From assembly GCF_963966145.1 (NCBI RefSeq), contig NC_091046.1, positions 43,090,001 through 43,154,000 of the forward strand: a stretch of 64,000 nucleotides of DNA, written 5' to 3'. Under the pieces are notes generated by a model. That model saw only the letters and a list, made by a program, of their open reading frames with translations. It had not been told where the DNA came from and did no database searches. A program made the translations under genes and the position numbers. Shown one piece after another: positions 1 to 12,463 of this stretch. The DNA comes from Tenebrio molitor. Its lineage: Eukaryota; Arthropoda; Insecta; Coleoptera; Tenebrionidae. Numbering within the stretch: position 1 is the first letter of the stretch; the number at the start of each line of letters is the position of its first letter.

Positions 1-2356
1 AATTACGTCGTTTTTAATTAAGACGTCGCAAAATCTTCCGCATTTCCGCGCCGAGTTTAATAGTGACTAATCCTTTTTATGAACTGGCGAAAGTGTAATT
101 TTGGGGAGTTTGAACGCCGCCCCCGAACCAACTAACCGCTGCATTATTAAATCAACTGACAATTAACTAGCGTCTTTTTGTGCACACTCGCCCCGCTGTG
201 AAGCACATCCGGAGAAATCGCCGTCGCGAATGAAAGGGTTTTTCCGGGCGCAACATTTCGCTCGAAGGCAAAATTATAAAAAAGCGCACCTGAGCTTTTT
301 TCATATTTCATTGTTCATTAGACGCTAATTGTCCAGATTTTCTTCCTCTCTAACTCATCTTAATTAGGACAGGTTTCCCGTAGCGGAATTCCAAATGGAA
401 AATTAATCTTGCTTACGACGAAAAAATTACGCAAAATGCAAACTGATTAAAACATTTCCAGGATTAACGCGGCTTTCTCGCACGTCGAGTGCTTTCTTCA
501 TGTGCGCCAAAAATAAAATATGTATGCTCGTCTGGCACGAAAAATTTCACTGCAAAATAAAAACTACACCATCTTCTCGGACTGGCGGATTTTGTATTTT
601 TACTATTCATGAGAGGGGACCGTCTTCATGACCCAAAAGTCGCGCAATCTGCGTCCTCTTTAAGTAAAAACAAATTACAGTTGTGACACTTTCATCCGGC
701 CGAAATCGACCACTTAACAAGATGGAGCTTCAGCCACCTGTACACAATTATCTCACTGAATTTTCCTCAGCACATCTATTTTCCTGCCAGTGTTATGATG
801 AGGAAAATGGAACAGCGAAAAAGAATATTGTTATTACTGTTTTTTTACCATGGGTCGCCTCACATTACATGATCTGACTTGACCTGACCCGACCTGACCT
901 CACGCTACATGGAACGGAACCCCGCCCGTCAAATTAGTTCTCCACTTCGCCGTCAGCGCTGGGTAAACTCCGGTCGTAACCTTCTGTCAAGTATTAAAAA
1001 CGCCTATTACGTCACGGAACTGAGAAACTAATTAAACACCGTCCCTTTCTGCCCAATTTAAACAAATTTAACAGCGCTACAATAGTTTCAACCCAATTAA
1101 AACAAAATTACTCCCGAAATGAGGCGCCATCTTGCGCCGCAACATTCACGGGACAAATGTCATTTTTGACATTCACGCGTTGACGTCGCACTTAAGTCGA
1201 CATAAAATTCCCCCTTGTTCAAATTTCCATCATCCCACATAATCTCCTGGCGTTCACGTTCGTCGTGGAAACAGAAAAAATCAAACGTACCTCGCTCATA
1301 AAATTTTATTACCACGAATGGTCTCAAATAAGAGGTGGGTCCTTGGGGACAACAATGGCGTACACGATACTTTTATTGTGGAGAAATTTTTGGGGTCGCT
1401 ATAAAATTTGGACTTGCTGACATCGTCACGAAATATGTCCAAACAAAAATTCATTTTCCCTGGCAACAAACGAAAATGCGGAGATATTACTTTTATAAAT
1501 GTAATAAAACCCTCTTATTGCGACCGCTTCTGACAGATCGACGTATTTCGTCGAGTAATTGGACGTCATCTGTCATAATTAGATATAAGGGGCTCCACAG
1601 CAATTACTAAATAACGACACAAATATCTTTTGGAAAATAAGTCAAAAAAGTGGTTCTAAATGTCGAAATGTAGATGGCGCTTTTGACATTTCAGTCGTAG
1701 CACGCCGAGACCTCGTTCCAATTAATTTAGAAACGCCAATTTTTTTGAAAATATGTAGAAAAGCAAAAAAACGCCGAGATGTTATTTTTATTCTGTTTTA
1801 AAACCAGCTGAAACTTGTATCGATTCATGACGCAAACTGCCATCAATAATTAAGGCGCTAAAGGTAAACTGCAAGTCCTCACCCGTCGAACACAATTGAA
1901 TTCAATTTTCTCTCAAAGCTCGCTCTAAACTGTAGCATTTAAAGAAGCTCTCAGAGGCAATTCCAGCATTTGCGAAAATTTTCTTTGATTTACTGACGCA
2001 TTCAAAGTGTCGGACGGAGGTGGGCGCTCGATACAACATTGTGAAATCCTCACAAGGAAAATTTCCACGGAGAGCAAATTTATTTCGATATTTTTTTATA
2101 AATTTGTTACAAATATCAGCGTGCAGAATCGATACTCGAGCGGCATCCAGGGTGCAATTTCGATAGAAAAGTATCTCAAGTGGACATTTCGCGTCGCTGC
2201 CAACATAATAAAAAAAATGCTTTTTGGGTGTGCAATCATCAGAAGCGGGACTGAATGGCGTAATTCATTTCGGTGGTCGTAGTATATCAATTTGTCTTGG
2301 GGCGAAGTCAACAGAATGAAATGAAAAAAACAGATACATATTTTGAAAATAATTAG
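1..2356. other. No gene recognised
   Basis: I see no protein-coding gene here. The open frames are short and show no family motif. A run of GACCTGACC-like repeats lies at about 876-902. The sequence is less repeat-rich than the rest of the window and could be intron or intergenic DNA of a neighbouring gene. Confidence 0.5.
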
Positions 2357-2615
2357 ATACAGGGTGATTCAAAACGAACGCAACAACTACTAGCTGTTGT
2401 ACAGAATACATTGAGAAGAACATAAAAAAATTGAAAGAACATTTTTTCTCAGCTTCAATTAAAAGTTACAGGGTGTAAAAAAAATCAAAACTTGGAAAAA
2501 TAAGAAAAAACAAAAAATCATCAGGAAAATATTTGCATTATTTTTTTCACGTCTCTCTAATTCTACTTTATACGATTACAAGTAGTTGGTGTGGACGTTT
2601 TGATACACCCTGTAT
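2357..2615. mobile_element. Small inverted-repeat element with CAGGGTG ends
   Basis: The left end reads ATACAGGGTGATTCAAAACG and the right end is its near-perfect reverse complement (CGTTTTGATACACCCTGTAT). TA-flanked CAGGGTG-type termini are common in arthropod Tc1/mariner-superfamily non-autonomous elements. There is no coding sequence inside. Assignment to mariner rests on the ends only. Confidence 0.6.
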
Positions 2616-4595
2616 TTCACAATTTTGAGGATTTTTTTGTCGATTGTGGTTTTGTAAGGTTGCCGATAATAAAGAGCGTATATTTTGGTAAAAAAAAAGA
2701 ATTGCAGTCGCGGAAAACCTGAAACTGAGATTTACAATGTGGTTTGAATTTTTAGGTTATCTTATTTGTCGTCAAATCGAGTAAACTTGGAGTTGAGTAG
2801 TTGGGAGCCGTTAAATTTAAGCGCCAATTAAATCGTGAGGAGTTTTAGCGGCTGACAAATCAGCTCTCACCGTTTAAGTGTCGGTTAAATTTATGTTCGG
2901 GTTAAATCGCTAAGCGCAACCTGTGTAAATGGCCCTTAACGATAAACCGGTGCGACGCTGGCTCCTTCCGGTTGATTTTTAGCCGGTCTAAATAAGACAC
3001 CACCGCATTCTTTGCACTGGCTCGACCACCCCAAATGAAAATCGTGAGGGTGCTCGACGAGCGGTCGCTCGGCCAGTCAGAACCGCAAACTCAAAACCTC
3101 TTCGGCTGCGAACAACCCGGCCGAGCGAGCACAGATTTGAGTTTGTGTTAATAAAATAAACAAAAGCACAGTATAAAAAAATTGTTTACCAGTTGGGACC
3201 GTATGCGCTAAGACAGGAACACACGAAACAAGCACCTCGACAGTGACCAAAAACGAAAAAAAACGTTGCTTGAAGTGGTCACATCTCCGGGTAAGGCCGC
3301 GTTTACAGAGGCGCAATCAGAGCTCGTTTAGGCAATTAATTAGTTAGACCTGAAGCGACAGCCATGGAGGACTCCCGGTTAGAGTGGTCGAAATTTAGTG
3401 GTGTTTTAAGTGTGACCATTCAACCAAAGCAAAAACGAAAAACAAAGCCCCCTCAGAAGTAGCACCAACAGATACGTCCGTGCGGAAGGACTCGACGCGT
3501 GCGGATTCGACAGCGGACCCCGACAAACTGAGCACGAGGCCGACGAGATCATCGGAGCGTCGCGATGCCCACGCAGGGGCGTCGGAGCCGTCGTTATGAT
3601 AGAGACGGGAAGCTGAAGCTTCGACGAGGACCGAACGATGGAGGAAGCGGATCGCGCCATAATTATCGGTTCCGTTCGTGCCCTTAATTTATGTAATATT
3701 CGATAATTTTCCGGGTAATTGTAAACGAACCGGAGAAAGACGCGCGGCGCGGCGCCCCCGGAACTGCCTCATTTTTGCGCCGCCGGTCCCGATGAATCAC
3801 CCTCGCGTCTTCGGCCGCACCAAAAGTGATATTAATTACTTGACATAACCTCAATCGCACGTCAGGGACGCCGCTTTCTCAAATTGTAAATAAAGAAACA
3901 CAAGGAGCTTACAAAGTACGGGGCTCGCGAGTGCAATTAAACAAACGGCCGTGTAGTTTATTACGGCCGTGCGAGCACGAATTAAAGAAAATGGCGCAAG
4001 TCGGCGGTGCCAACTTCGTGCGACATTAATAAATCAAAAACTTGACAAAAATATAGACCCTGCTCATTTTTTGTTCTCTCGCGGGAGACGTCAAATCAGG
4101 CGAGAGTGCCACAAAAATTGGAATTTTGGTTTGTTGGGACCACTTTAAAGAAGCATTGCACGACAGGGGAAAAGAAGATGAATTTGAAAACGCGGTTAAA
4201 GACAAAAAAGGATTTGTTAATCTCGAGAGAAACTGCAATTTTAAACGAGAAAGTAGGAAATGGAAAGCGAAGGATTTTGATACGTTTGTGAAAGATGGAG
4301 AGGGTGGGTGGGTATTATTGTGTTTGGAGAGTGGAAAAAAATAAGCTAAAGGTGAGAGTTGAAGCGGAGGAACAAGACAGCGTTGAAATATGAGAAGAAA
4401 ATAACAAGGAAACAACATGTACTACGTATTTAAATATGTCTCTTGTGTTTGGAGTGGATTCGGATAAATATAGCCAGTAATTATTTTCGAACCACTTTCT
4501 CCCTCTTGTATTGTATTAGCTTTGGATTGTTAATTCCCCGTATTCATCAGCCTAAACAGATTTGAAAAATAACCGTTTTAATTTCTCTAATGTAG
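2616..4595. other. No gene recognised; GC-richer stretch
   Basis: No family motif is visible. A GC- and CpG-richer stretch at about 3000-3850 includes a 32-codon frame from an ATG at 3364 that ends at 3462. It could be a 5' untranslated exon or an upstream ORF of a gene outside the window, but nothing supports that directly. Confidence 0.35.
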
Positions 4596-4958
4596 GTATC
4601 GCGCGTTCAAATGAAATCCTAGGCTGGGAAGGCGATGGAAACCGTCAATTGTTGTGCTTTTTTAAAGCGTAGATTAATTGGAGCATGTTGACAGCTAACC
4701 TAAAATTTAGTGCCAAATTTTTTTTCTTTCTTTGCAATGTTTTACATCAAAAATAGAATAACGTAACGATTCCTATTCTCGAAGCAAATATCTAAGGGCA
4801 CCCTTTGCTGAAAACAAACATGTTCAATTATGTCCCGATTAAACATAAACAAATGTCATTCGTGTCAAACGGCGGGAAATTCAAACTTGACATTGTTCTA
4901 AACGGTTTAATTTTTCCAACGCCTACTCAGCCCAGGATTTCATTTGAACGCCCGATAC
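4596..4958. mobile_element. MITE-like element with about 48-bp inverted ends
   Basis: The left end (GTATCGCGCGTTCAAATGAA) is repeated in inverted orientation at the right end, ending CGATAC at 4958. The match runs on through AATCCT(A/G)GGCTG and GGCG(A/T)TGGAAA with a few mismatches. The interior of about 265 bp has no coding potential. The superfamily is not recognised. Confidence 0.65.
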
Positions 4959-5972
4959 AATACGTTGTATATTTTGTAATACGTTGTAGAGACACGATGA
5001 ATTAGGTATTAGGTACATTTATATGTTGGGAAATTTTTGTACATGAAGCTTGATAAGCCATGGAACTTAACACAAGCTTACTGTATGTATTCTAATATTT
5101 TACCACTGCGAGGGTCAATTATTTGTAGAATTTTCATAAATCCTGTGAACAAAACACCGCTATTGTTGTAGGTTATCTCATCCATGTGGTAGAATTTGCA
5201 TAATCTTTCTTATCATTTAAAAATAAGCTATGTTTTATGATGTTCACGTGGAACAAGATAAGAGCTTGTCAGTTGATATTTATTTGGGGGGTATGAAATT
5301 GATTATTGGTGGCTGCGACGTTTGTTTTGACGCCACAAAACTCGACAAATTCAGACGTTTTAGACTGGAAAAGAGGAGAAGCAAATGAGATTTGCGGATG
5401 CTGTTTGGTGGTTGGGAGTGCCCAGCAAGACCACGACGCAGAGATTAAATTGAATTCTGATCGTCGAGGTAGTTCTTGCCAAATGACGAGTCTGGAGTTG
5501 CAGGATAAGTTGGAACGCGGAGATTTATTTATCGACGTATTTATAGGAGAATAAAACGAAATAAAGGCAAAATAAACTAACGCGAAAAATAAAAATCAGT
5601 GAATTGTTGTAAAAATGGGTTGAAGGTTAATTAGATCAGTCGTAGCGAAATAATCGAAATTTCTGTATTGGGGTGACTAATTTGATCACCGAAGTTGGAA
5701 AAGTAACAAAACAAAGTAGAAAAGGAGGTGGTAGAAAACTAAAAAGCTGCCGCTATGAGAAAGAGTAAATGGAGATTTCAAGTTCGTTATAAAAGTTTTC
5801 GGTAATTCAAACAAAAGTAGAATAACTCTTACATTAAGAAAATCAACAAAATTGCGCATGGAATGGCAAGTCAAAGCTTGCGTAGCTGCATTTCAAGGAT
5901 TCTAAAATAATTTCATTTGTTTGATTTCATTTCTCTGTGTTTTTTTTTGTTGTATAATCATTGTGGTATAGA
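4959..5972. other. No gene recognised
   Basis: An 82-codon frame at 5306-5554 (+) shows no recognisable motif or codon signal. The remainder is AT-rich non-coding sequence. Confidence 0.4.
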
Positions 5973-6272
5973 TATACAGGGTGTATCTGACATATAGTAT
6001 TTTTATCTTCCTAAGGAATTTTGGCTTAAGTCATAAATAAACCGAACAAAGGCCCTACTTAAAGAAATTTATTGTGATATTGTACCTGTCAATCACTAGC
6101 CGGCCTCGGAGAAAAAAACTACCTGGGGTAGTACTCAAAATATTTGTCGGAGACCGTCTAGTAATTGACAGGCAGAATATGACAATAAATTTCTTTAAGT
6201 AGGGTCTTTGTTGGGTTTATTTAGGGTTTAAGTCAGAATTCCTTAGGAAGTTACAAGCACTATACGTATGTT
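5973..6272. mobile_element. Near-palindromic foldback element
   Basis: About 130 bp at the left are repeated inverted at the right, centred near 6129. The core runs from CTTCCTAAGGAATT at 6008 to AATTCCTTAGGAAG ending 6250. The left side starts with TATACAGGGTG, while the right side lacks the matching CACCCTGTATA, so the right terminus looks eroded. It is probably a non-autonomous mariner-type element. Confidence 0.65.
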
Positions 6273-7635
6273 AATTTTAACCAGTGGAAGAACTAGCCAA
6301 CTTATGAAACTTTTCTCTATAACATTTTGCAAAATTCGCAAGTTTTCGAAAATGTTTTGCCCCCCAATTTTTACCAAAAGAGTCATTTTGTGTAATTAAC
6401 TAGTCTCTATTTTTTGTAACTATGAGAATTTTAATTTTAATTATTTAATTTTTTCCATAACCACTTTTTGAGAAGGCTCCGTTTTTATCACAACAGAAAA
6501 TTTTCGCCCTTACAAATTGTATATAAAATTGTACCGCTTTTTCGTAAAAAATTCAAATATTCAATATTCCAGTTGGGGACCCCGACATAGAGCACAAAAG
6601 CCATCGTCAGATTGAGGTGACACTGACAAAAATAGCGAAGCAGGCTTCCATTGGGAGGAATTTGTAAAGGAATAAATTTAACAGGGGGAAACAATTTAAA
6701 TCTTCATAGGATCACATTGTTTGCGTCAAAAATCTAGATTTTTTATAATAATAATAAAGTTTATTGTGTAGAGCTGTTTTTAGACAGCGCGAAAAAACGA
6801 AAAATGACTTGATTTTCAAAGGCTAACTTCATTCTTCAAAAAATATTTGTTCCAAAAGAAATTAGCGTACTGTAAAGATGAAAAAATCGCTTTGAACTTT
6901 GATTGTTTTTGTTGAAAGATTTTTAGTTTCAAAACGTGCATAAAGGCCTCCTTTCTATTTGATTTTTTTTATTTATTGATATCAAAAGAAATGTTTGTGG
7001 TAATTTCGGTATCAAACTGTTATTTTACTGCCAACCCGTTTGGACGGTACGTGCATAAATCAGAATTTCATAATTTTTCCAATTTTGCACCAAATGGAGG
7101 TTGTCAATCGAAGAAATGGAGTAACAACATCGACCGGAAACAGAAAGTGATGAAAAAACGCAAATTATCGCAAACTATTTCTTTTAGTTGTTTTCGAAAA
7201 GCTCATCTAGAAAGAAAACATTTGCGTTATTTCAGACATTCCGTAAACACTGTATTTTAACCTGTCCTTACTAACAATCTAAATCGTTTCGTAACAAACA
7301 ACATTTCGAACCCTTTTAGGTGGGTTAAAATAATTTGGACACGCCACTTTCGAGCAAAAAAAAATAATAGAGCTTTCTACTCATTTGAAACGACAGCAAA
7401 ATTTATTTTTGCACAAGGGTGGCCACCACCCCCGGCGCCGCCTCTCAAATTGCCTGAACTAAACAATTCAACACAACCCAACGTAAGATCAATTGGTTTT
7501 CTTTTCTCACAAATTTGTGTTTCGCTTTTCTTGCTAAACTATCACCCGAGGAATAAACAACAAAACTGCACTACCCCAAAGCTACAATATTTTCATTTGA
7601 ATGTCACGCTTGCATGAAAAATCAGTAGAGAATAA
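6273..7635. other. No gene recognised
   Basis: AT-rich sequence with no supported gene. A short TAA microsatellite lies near 6747-6757. The longest frame (6976-7260, +) has no family resemblance. Confidence 0.4.
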
Positions 7636-8180
7636 TTTTTTTACATGATCATTGAATTTTAGTGGTTTTTGCTCACTGAAAATACATAGTTAGCAAATAT
7701 GGCAATTGAATCACTAGTGAGAAAAACATATTTTCTCACTAGTGAGCAAAGTGAATGTTTTGAGAGTTTGTGGATAGAGGGCGCCCAATATGTTGTACTG
7801 AAAATTTTTTAAATCTTTTTTTAAAATGCTTTCTGAATATTAGTAACTAAACTAAACTAAAGCTTGTCTTATTTTTGAATTATTTAAATTTGTTACCTGT
7901 TATTTAGATTTCAATTGACGAAAAAACGTGAAATTGCTTGGGGTAAACTTCTGGGAAAATTCATGCTAAATGCATTGTGTGTTGGTATTACTGATTTAAC
8001 TCAAATTTCTATTCCGCGACTGTATTTTATGATCATGGAAAAATCAGATTCAACACGCTTGAGCAAATGTGCATTTAATCACTTGTATGGTTGGGGCCCT
8101 CGTCTACGGCTCGGACGCCCAACTTCCTTTCTGTCATTAAATAAATGCACTACTTTGCTCACTTGTATTGAAAATAGCTA
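7636..8180 (+). mobile_element. Hairpin-tailed asymmetric-inverted-repeat element, copy 1
   Basis: The left inverted repeat TTTTTTTACATGATCAT (7636-7653) pairs with ATGATCATGGAAAAA (8029-8043), which is subterminal. It is followed by an imperfect hairpin: TGAGCAAATGTGCATTTAAT on the left pairs with ATTAAATAAATGCACTACTTTGCTCA on the right in two blocks, around a GC-rich loop near 8095-8125. The element ends AAATAGCTA at 8172-8180. Inside, near the left end, is a 35-bp palindrome (7711-7745, TCACTAGTGAG arms) whose TGAGCAAAGT border recurs in the terminal hairpin. The layout matches the recombinase-bearing element at 24100-25881. Confidence 0.6.
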
Positions 8181-9306
8181 TTTCTAGTTTGTTAATATTT
8201 TATTTCTATTAATAACAAATAGTTCGATTATCCTTTTTCTTGATAGAATATGTCGAAATTTTGTGCAGACACAGTTTTTTTTTGTAAAAGTTCCATCCAA
8301 CTGTAAAATGTGAAATTAACGTATCGCATAGTTCTTTCCCTGACACGATGAGGATATTCAAGACCCCTGATCCAGCGATGCACAAAATCAAACAATTCCG
8401 AAAATAATAATGCTCCTCTCCTTTTTCTCGCTTCATTTAATTCATACAGTTATATCAACCGATTTGCATTTTTCAACCCCCAACCATTTGTATTCCCGGC
8501 GCGACCCCCGCTTATATGGCCTCATGATTTATTATCAAGTTCGACAAGTAAAATATTGCCGCCGAAGAGACAGTCCATTTGTCTCTCGGATGCACCAGTT
8601 CGACTCAGAATTTTTGAAAAGCCGACGGAAGCGGCTCTTTCGTCTTCCACCCGTTTTATCGAAAGATGTTGCCGCTGTTTATCAATAATTCACGAAGGGT
8701 GGGAAAAAAACAAAAGGTTATCGAAGCTCCATTTCCTATGTTTATCCGTCAATTTTCGGGCCTCGAGTGTTCGATTGGCAGTTTCGGCGAGTCGGAAGTA
8801 CATTTGTACGCGAGGCGACAATCGATAGGCGTCGAGGGTGAAAACGGCGTTGGTGTCATCGTCGGCGGAACGGGCCGCCGAAAGCTCCGGTCGCCATTTT
8901 CGCGGCTGCGATCGTGTATGCGCAGATGGCGATTCGATAATCTCCGTCGACAAATTTGCCATTACACCCTTCGCAATCGGCTGGCGTCCGAGAAATAAAT
9001 AAAAATGTCTTGTAATAGATTGTTTGCCGGAAAGAGGGTAAATAGGTACGCCAAAACAATTTTTACGCTTATCGATTCGACGGCTGTTTTCACAACGAGG
9101 CTGCATCTCTTGTTTACACGGAAAAATCACAATGTACGAATAAACAGTCGAATTTCGCTAATCAAAAAGTAACCAAATTTTAAAAAAACATCCCTCGTTT
9201 CGTACAAATGCAAAAATCCTTTTGTTTTTCTTTTTTTTTTAATATTTTTTCATTCAGACGATACGAATGGTACAATTTGTTTCAGATCTGTTATGTAGAT
9301 TGAAGG
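8181..9306. other. No gene recognised; CpG-rich patch
   Basis: About 8650-9000 is rich in CG dinucleotides and keeps several overlapping open frames on both strands, none with recognisable motifs. It could be a promoter-proximal or conserved non-coding segment. No exon could be defined. Confidence 0.3.
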
Positions 9307-9550
9307 TGTTGGATTCTCTCATGGGTTGTGACCTTGGAAATATCTGCGCGAAGGCGGAGCGATAAACCAGTGAAAAATCTGTAAATGAAAACTGAAAACG
9401 TCGACTACTTTACATGCAAATAGACAAGAGAGAGATGATACTAACGTAACGAATAAAGATGTTTTCCGGTCGGTTTGTAGTGCCTACTCGAGACCGAGAT
9501 TCGTAGTTTTGCGCAGATATGACTCATAGCCCATGAAAAAATCCAAGATC
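9307..9550. mobile_element. MITE-like element, TTGGATT ends
   Basis: The left arm (TTGGATTCTCTCATGGGTTG, then ATATCTGCGCGAA) is repeated inverted at 9505-9550 (TTTGCGCAGATAT, then CATGAAAAAATCCAAG). Arms are about 45-60 bp. It lies directly upstream of a retrotransposon relic. The superfamily is unknown. Confidence 0.6.
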
Positions 9551-9599
9551 TTCTACCACAGTTCGCAAAAAAATCTCTTGAACTCATGTCTTATACAAA

Positions 9600-10160
9600 A
9601 GAACATACCAAAAAGGTGGAAAACTAATGCTGTTAAATCACAAAAAGTGCGACACGACAGAAGTTGTAAACTATAGACCTATAAACCTGCTCTCTCACCT
9701 GTACAAGATATTCATCAGGATAATTAATCATCGCATCGGAAAGAACAAGGATTCAGGATCAGGATTCGGAACAAATAACTATCTACTCACAGCAAAAGTG
9801 TTAAAAGAAAAGACAATAGAATATAACAGACTGTTGGTATTGGTGTTTGTTGACTTCCAAAAGGTAATCGACACCGTAGAAATAAGCTCTATACTAGCTG
9901 CTCTAAGCCAATGCCGCATTGACTACGAATACGCACGTCTGATCGGCAATATGTACAAGAACATTTCCAAGACACATTTCCAATAGAATGAGGTGTCAAA
10001 CAGGGAGACACCGTATCCCCTAAACTATTCACAGCAGTGTTGGAATACGCATTCAACTGGGATAACAAAGGCGTAACTGTCGATGGCGTAAAAATGAGCA
10101 ACCTCCGACATCATAGCAGATAACTTGAAGGAAGCAGAAGAGATGACACGAAATATGAAT
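9600..10160 (+). pseudogene. Non-LTR retrotransposon relic, RT domain fragment
   Basis: The frame from 9627 shows reverse transcriptase hallmarks: NYRPINLLSHLYKIF, then GFG(T) and an acidic motif-A region (VLVFVDFQKVIDTVE). After an in-frame TGA it continues at about 9990 as GVKQGDTVSPKLFTAVLEYAF (motif B). The following segment (ADNLKEAEEM) has lost most of the FADD motif. The order is typical of APE-type LINEs of the RTE/jockey-like group. Both ends are truncated, and stops and deletions show it is dead. It is a different family from the relic directly downstream. Confidence 0.7.
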
Positions 10161-10259
10161 TACAAGGGATAACCAAACGCAGGAATTAAAAATCAGAACC
10201 AGCTTGGGATGGCAAAAACGCTTACGCTAACAAAAAAGACGCCAACAAGCTAAGACTTT

Positions 10260-12060
10260 CCCAGAGAAATGAAGGAGAAGAAGACGAAAGGCGAAAAAAT
10301 ACAAAAGTATAACACGCAGAAACTTCTCAAAAAGGAAACCATGCAAAAAATAAAGGAAGAGATGGACAAGAAACTTGAAACCATACTCCAAGAAAAGGAT
10401 ATTCAAAAAGAATGGGGCCGGTTAGAAAAAGTTATGAAGGAAAGTTTGCAGGAAAATGTAGGACTAAGAAGACACAAGGAAAACAAGGACTGGTTCACGG
10501 AAAAATGTAAAAGGGTTCTAGAAGAATTGTACCAAGCGAGATTAATGTTACTAAATAGACAGACAGAACAAAACCAAAAAAGATATGAGGCAGCAAGGAA
10601 GACAACGAAACGAGTATGCAGGCAGGAGAAAAGAGAAAATTTAATAAAGAAGCTAAGGACAATAGAAGAAAGTTACAAAAATAAAGAAATAAGGAACTTC
10701 TACCAGGGTGTAAGGAAAAATAGAGAAACAGAAAACAACGACATACCTGAGAAAGAAGAACTGGGAATGGACAGGAAAAGAGTAAGACAAGCTAAAGACA
10801 TCTTTGATGAAGCTTTAAATACTGATAGTTATGAAGAGCAAGTGGAGGATTTGGAGCCCCAAGAAAATAACGAACAAAAAGCAGTGCAGGAACCGACAGA
10901 AAAAGAGATAGAAGAAGAACTCGCTAAATTAAAAAACAATAAGAGTACAGGAGAAAATGGCATCCCGACGGAAATATTGAAATACGCAGGAGGAAGACTA
11001 AAAAGCAGGGTGAGCGCGCTGATTTGATGGAATTTGGCAGGAAGAACGAATGCCACAGCAGTGGAGAAACGCGATAATATGTCTCATCCAAAAAAAAAGG
11101 GGATAGAACGAACTGCGAAAACTACAGAAGGATATCGCTGCTCGACGTCACTTACAAAGTGCTGACAAGAATAATTAGAAACAGACTAATAAGCCTCTTT
11201 CACGATACGCTAATTGGCAAGTACCAGGAAGACTCAGGAAAGGAAGATCTTTACGTTAACGATGGTACAGAAGCAAAGCTTCGAACAAACCCAAAGTCTG
11301 ACAAGAATGACCTTGACAGATACGCAGAACAAAATCTCAGCAGACGGAAGACTATCGGAAAGTTTTGGAGGAAACATCGGAGTCAGACAAGGGACCCGCT
11401 ATCCACAATGCTATTCAATGCACTGATAACAAGGTCAAAAAAGGAAATAGAAAAAGCATTGAGCAAACTGGAAAAGGCTGCGTGGGATTATGGACTGAGG
11501 ATAAAGGATGAGAAAACGAAATACGTAATAATCTAGCAAAGGTAGCAAGACAATGGGCTCACTAAACAGAATGCTAATATCGAGAGAAATCTCCAAACCA
11601 ATGAAGATCAGGATATACAGGACAGTGGTGAGGCCGGCGGTGGTATATGGGTGTGAAACCTGGGTGTTAACGAAGAAGAGCGAGGTAAAACTGGAGGCAT
11701 GGGAAAGGAAGATGCTGAGGAAAATATTTAAGGAGACAAGAACCGGAGACGGAGGATGGAGAAGAAAAACAAATAGAGAGATAAAAGAGCTATACATACA
11801 CATCAGTATAGTGCAGAATAAGGTAGCTGGGTCATGTTGGTAGAGTGCCAGAGCAGAGACATGCGAAGAGAGCGCTACTGAAGGGAGAAGGAGGAAAGAA
11901 GAAGAGGGGAAGACCGAAGAAGAAATGGCTGGAGGTGGTAACAACAGACCTGAGAATGGCGGGCGTAACCGATTGGAAGAGAACGTCACCGGATAGAGAA
12001 CAATGGAGAAAAATAGTCAAGAATAGTTGTGACGACATGGAGAATGGGATGTAACATGCA
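10260..12060 (+). pseudogene. Non-LTR retrotransposon relic, broken RT polyprotein
   Basis: 10269-11027 is a charged linker typical of the segment between endonuclease and RT (NKDWFTEKCKRVLEELYQA, then EEELAKLKNNKSTGENGIP, the RT entry motif). After frameshifts the RT reappears as NCENYRRISLLDVTYKVLTR (about 11112-11170), GVRQGT near 11383 (motif B) and DEKTKYVI (about 11510). The catalytic xADD region is missing. The C-terminal region is clear: VVRPAVVYGCETWVLTKK (11615-11675), RKTNREIKELY, then KRALLKGEGGKKKRGRPKKK on 11870-11930, ending near 12054. This tail is common in arthropod APE-type LINE polyproteins. At least three frame changes make it a pseudogene. Confidence 0.75.
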
Positions 12061-12103
12061 GAGAGGACTAAGTCATGGGCCTTAATGGCCTGTAGAAATG
12101 TGT

Positions 12104-12334
12104 TATACCGGGTGACTTTTAATGATTGAAATAATTTTTGTTCAGTTGGCAACATATTTACGATTTTATGTTGGTATACTTGATTGGTAAATTCAAATAT
12201 GACAGTTCAAAATTTTAACTAAAACCTAGAAAGCGAATCAATAGGCAACTCTGTGACAAATGACTAGGCGTACCAATTATTCGGGAGTGCCAACCCACTA
12301 AATTTGTCTCAATCATTAAAAGTCACCCGGTATA
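12104..12334. mobile_element. MITE with 26-bp inverted ends
   Basis: TATACCGGGTGACTTTTAAT at 12104 continues to GATTGA and is mirrored by TCAATCATTAAAAGTCACCC to 12334. The ends are TA-flanked and contain CCGGGTGA, like the element at 26177-26427. Mariner-type by its ends; non-coding inside. Confidence 0.7.
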
Positions 12335-12463
12335 TGTCCAACAGCGGACGCACGTGATGATGTTGAACAATTAAAGTAATTTCATGTTGAAAATAACAGT
12401 ATACTATTATTCACTCTTTGCGCCTAAAGACAATTAAAATAAAAAAATTAAAAAAACGGATTA

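Noticed and set aside
4026..4418. 130-codon open frame on the minus strand
   Set aside because: Low-complexity Phe/Leu/Ser composition, opposite a purine-rich strand, no motif and no splice or promoter support.
5306..5554. 82-codon frame containing several cysteines
   Set aside because: No signal peptide, no recognisable domain and no flanking gene structure.
8410..9130. Cluster of overlapping frames on both strands in a CpG-rich patch
   Set aside because: No family similarity, no consistent splice sites, and frames overlap on both strands as expected from a low stop frequency in GC-richer DNA.
11435..12155. Minus-strand frames of 184 and 107 codons
   Set aside because: Antisense to the retrotransposon relic at 10260-12060; hydrophobic low-complexity content.
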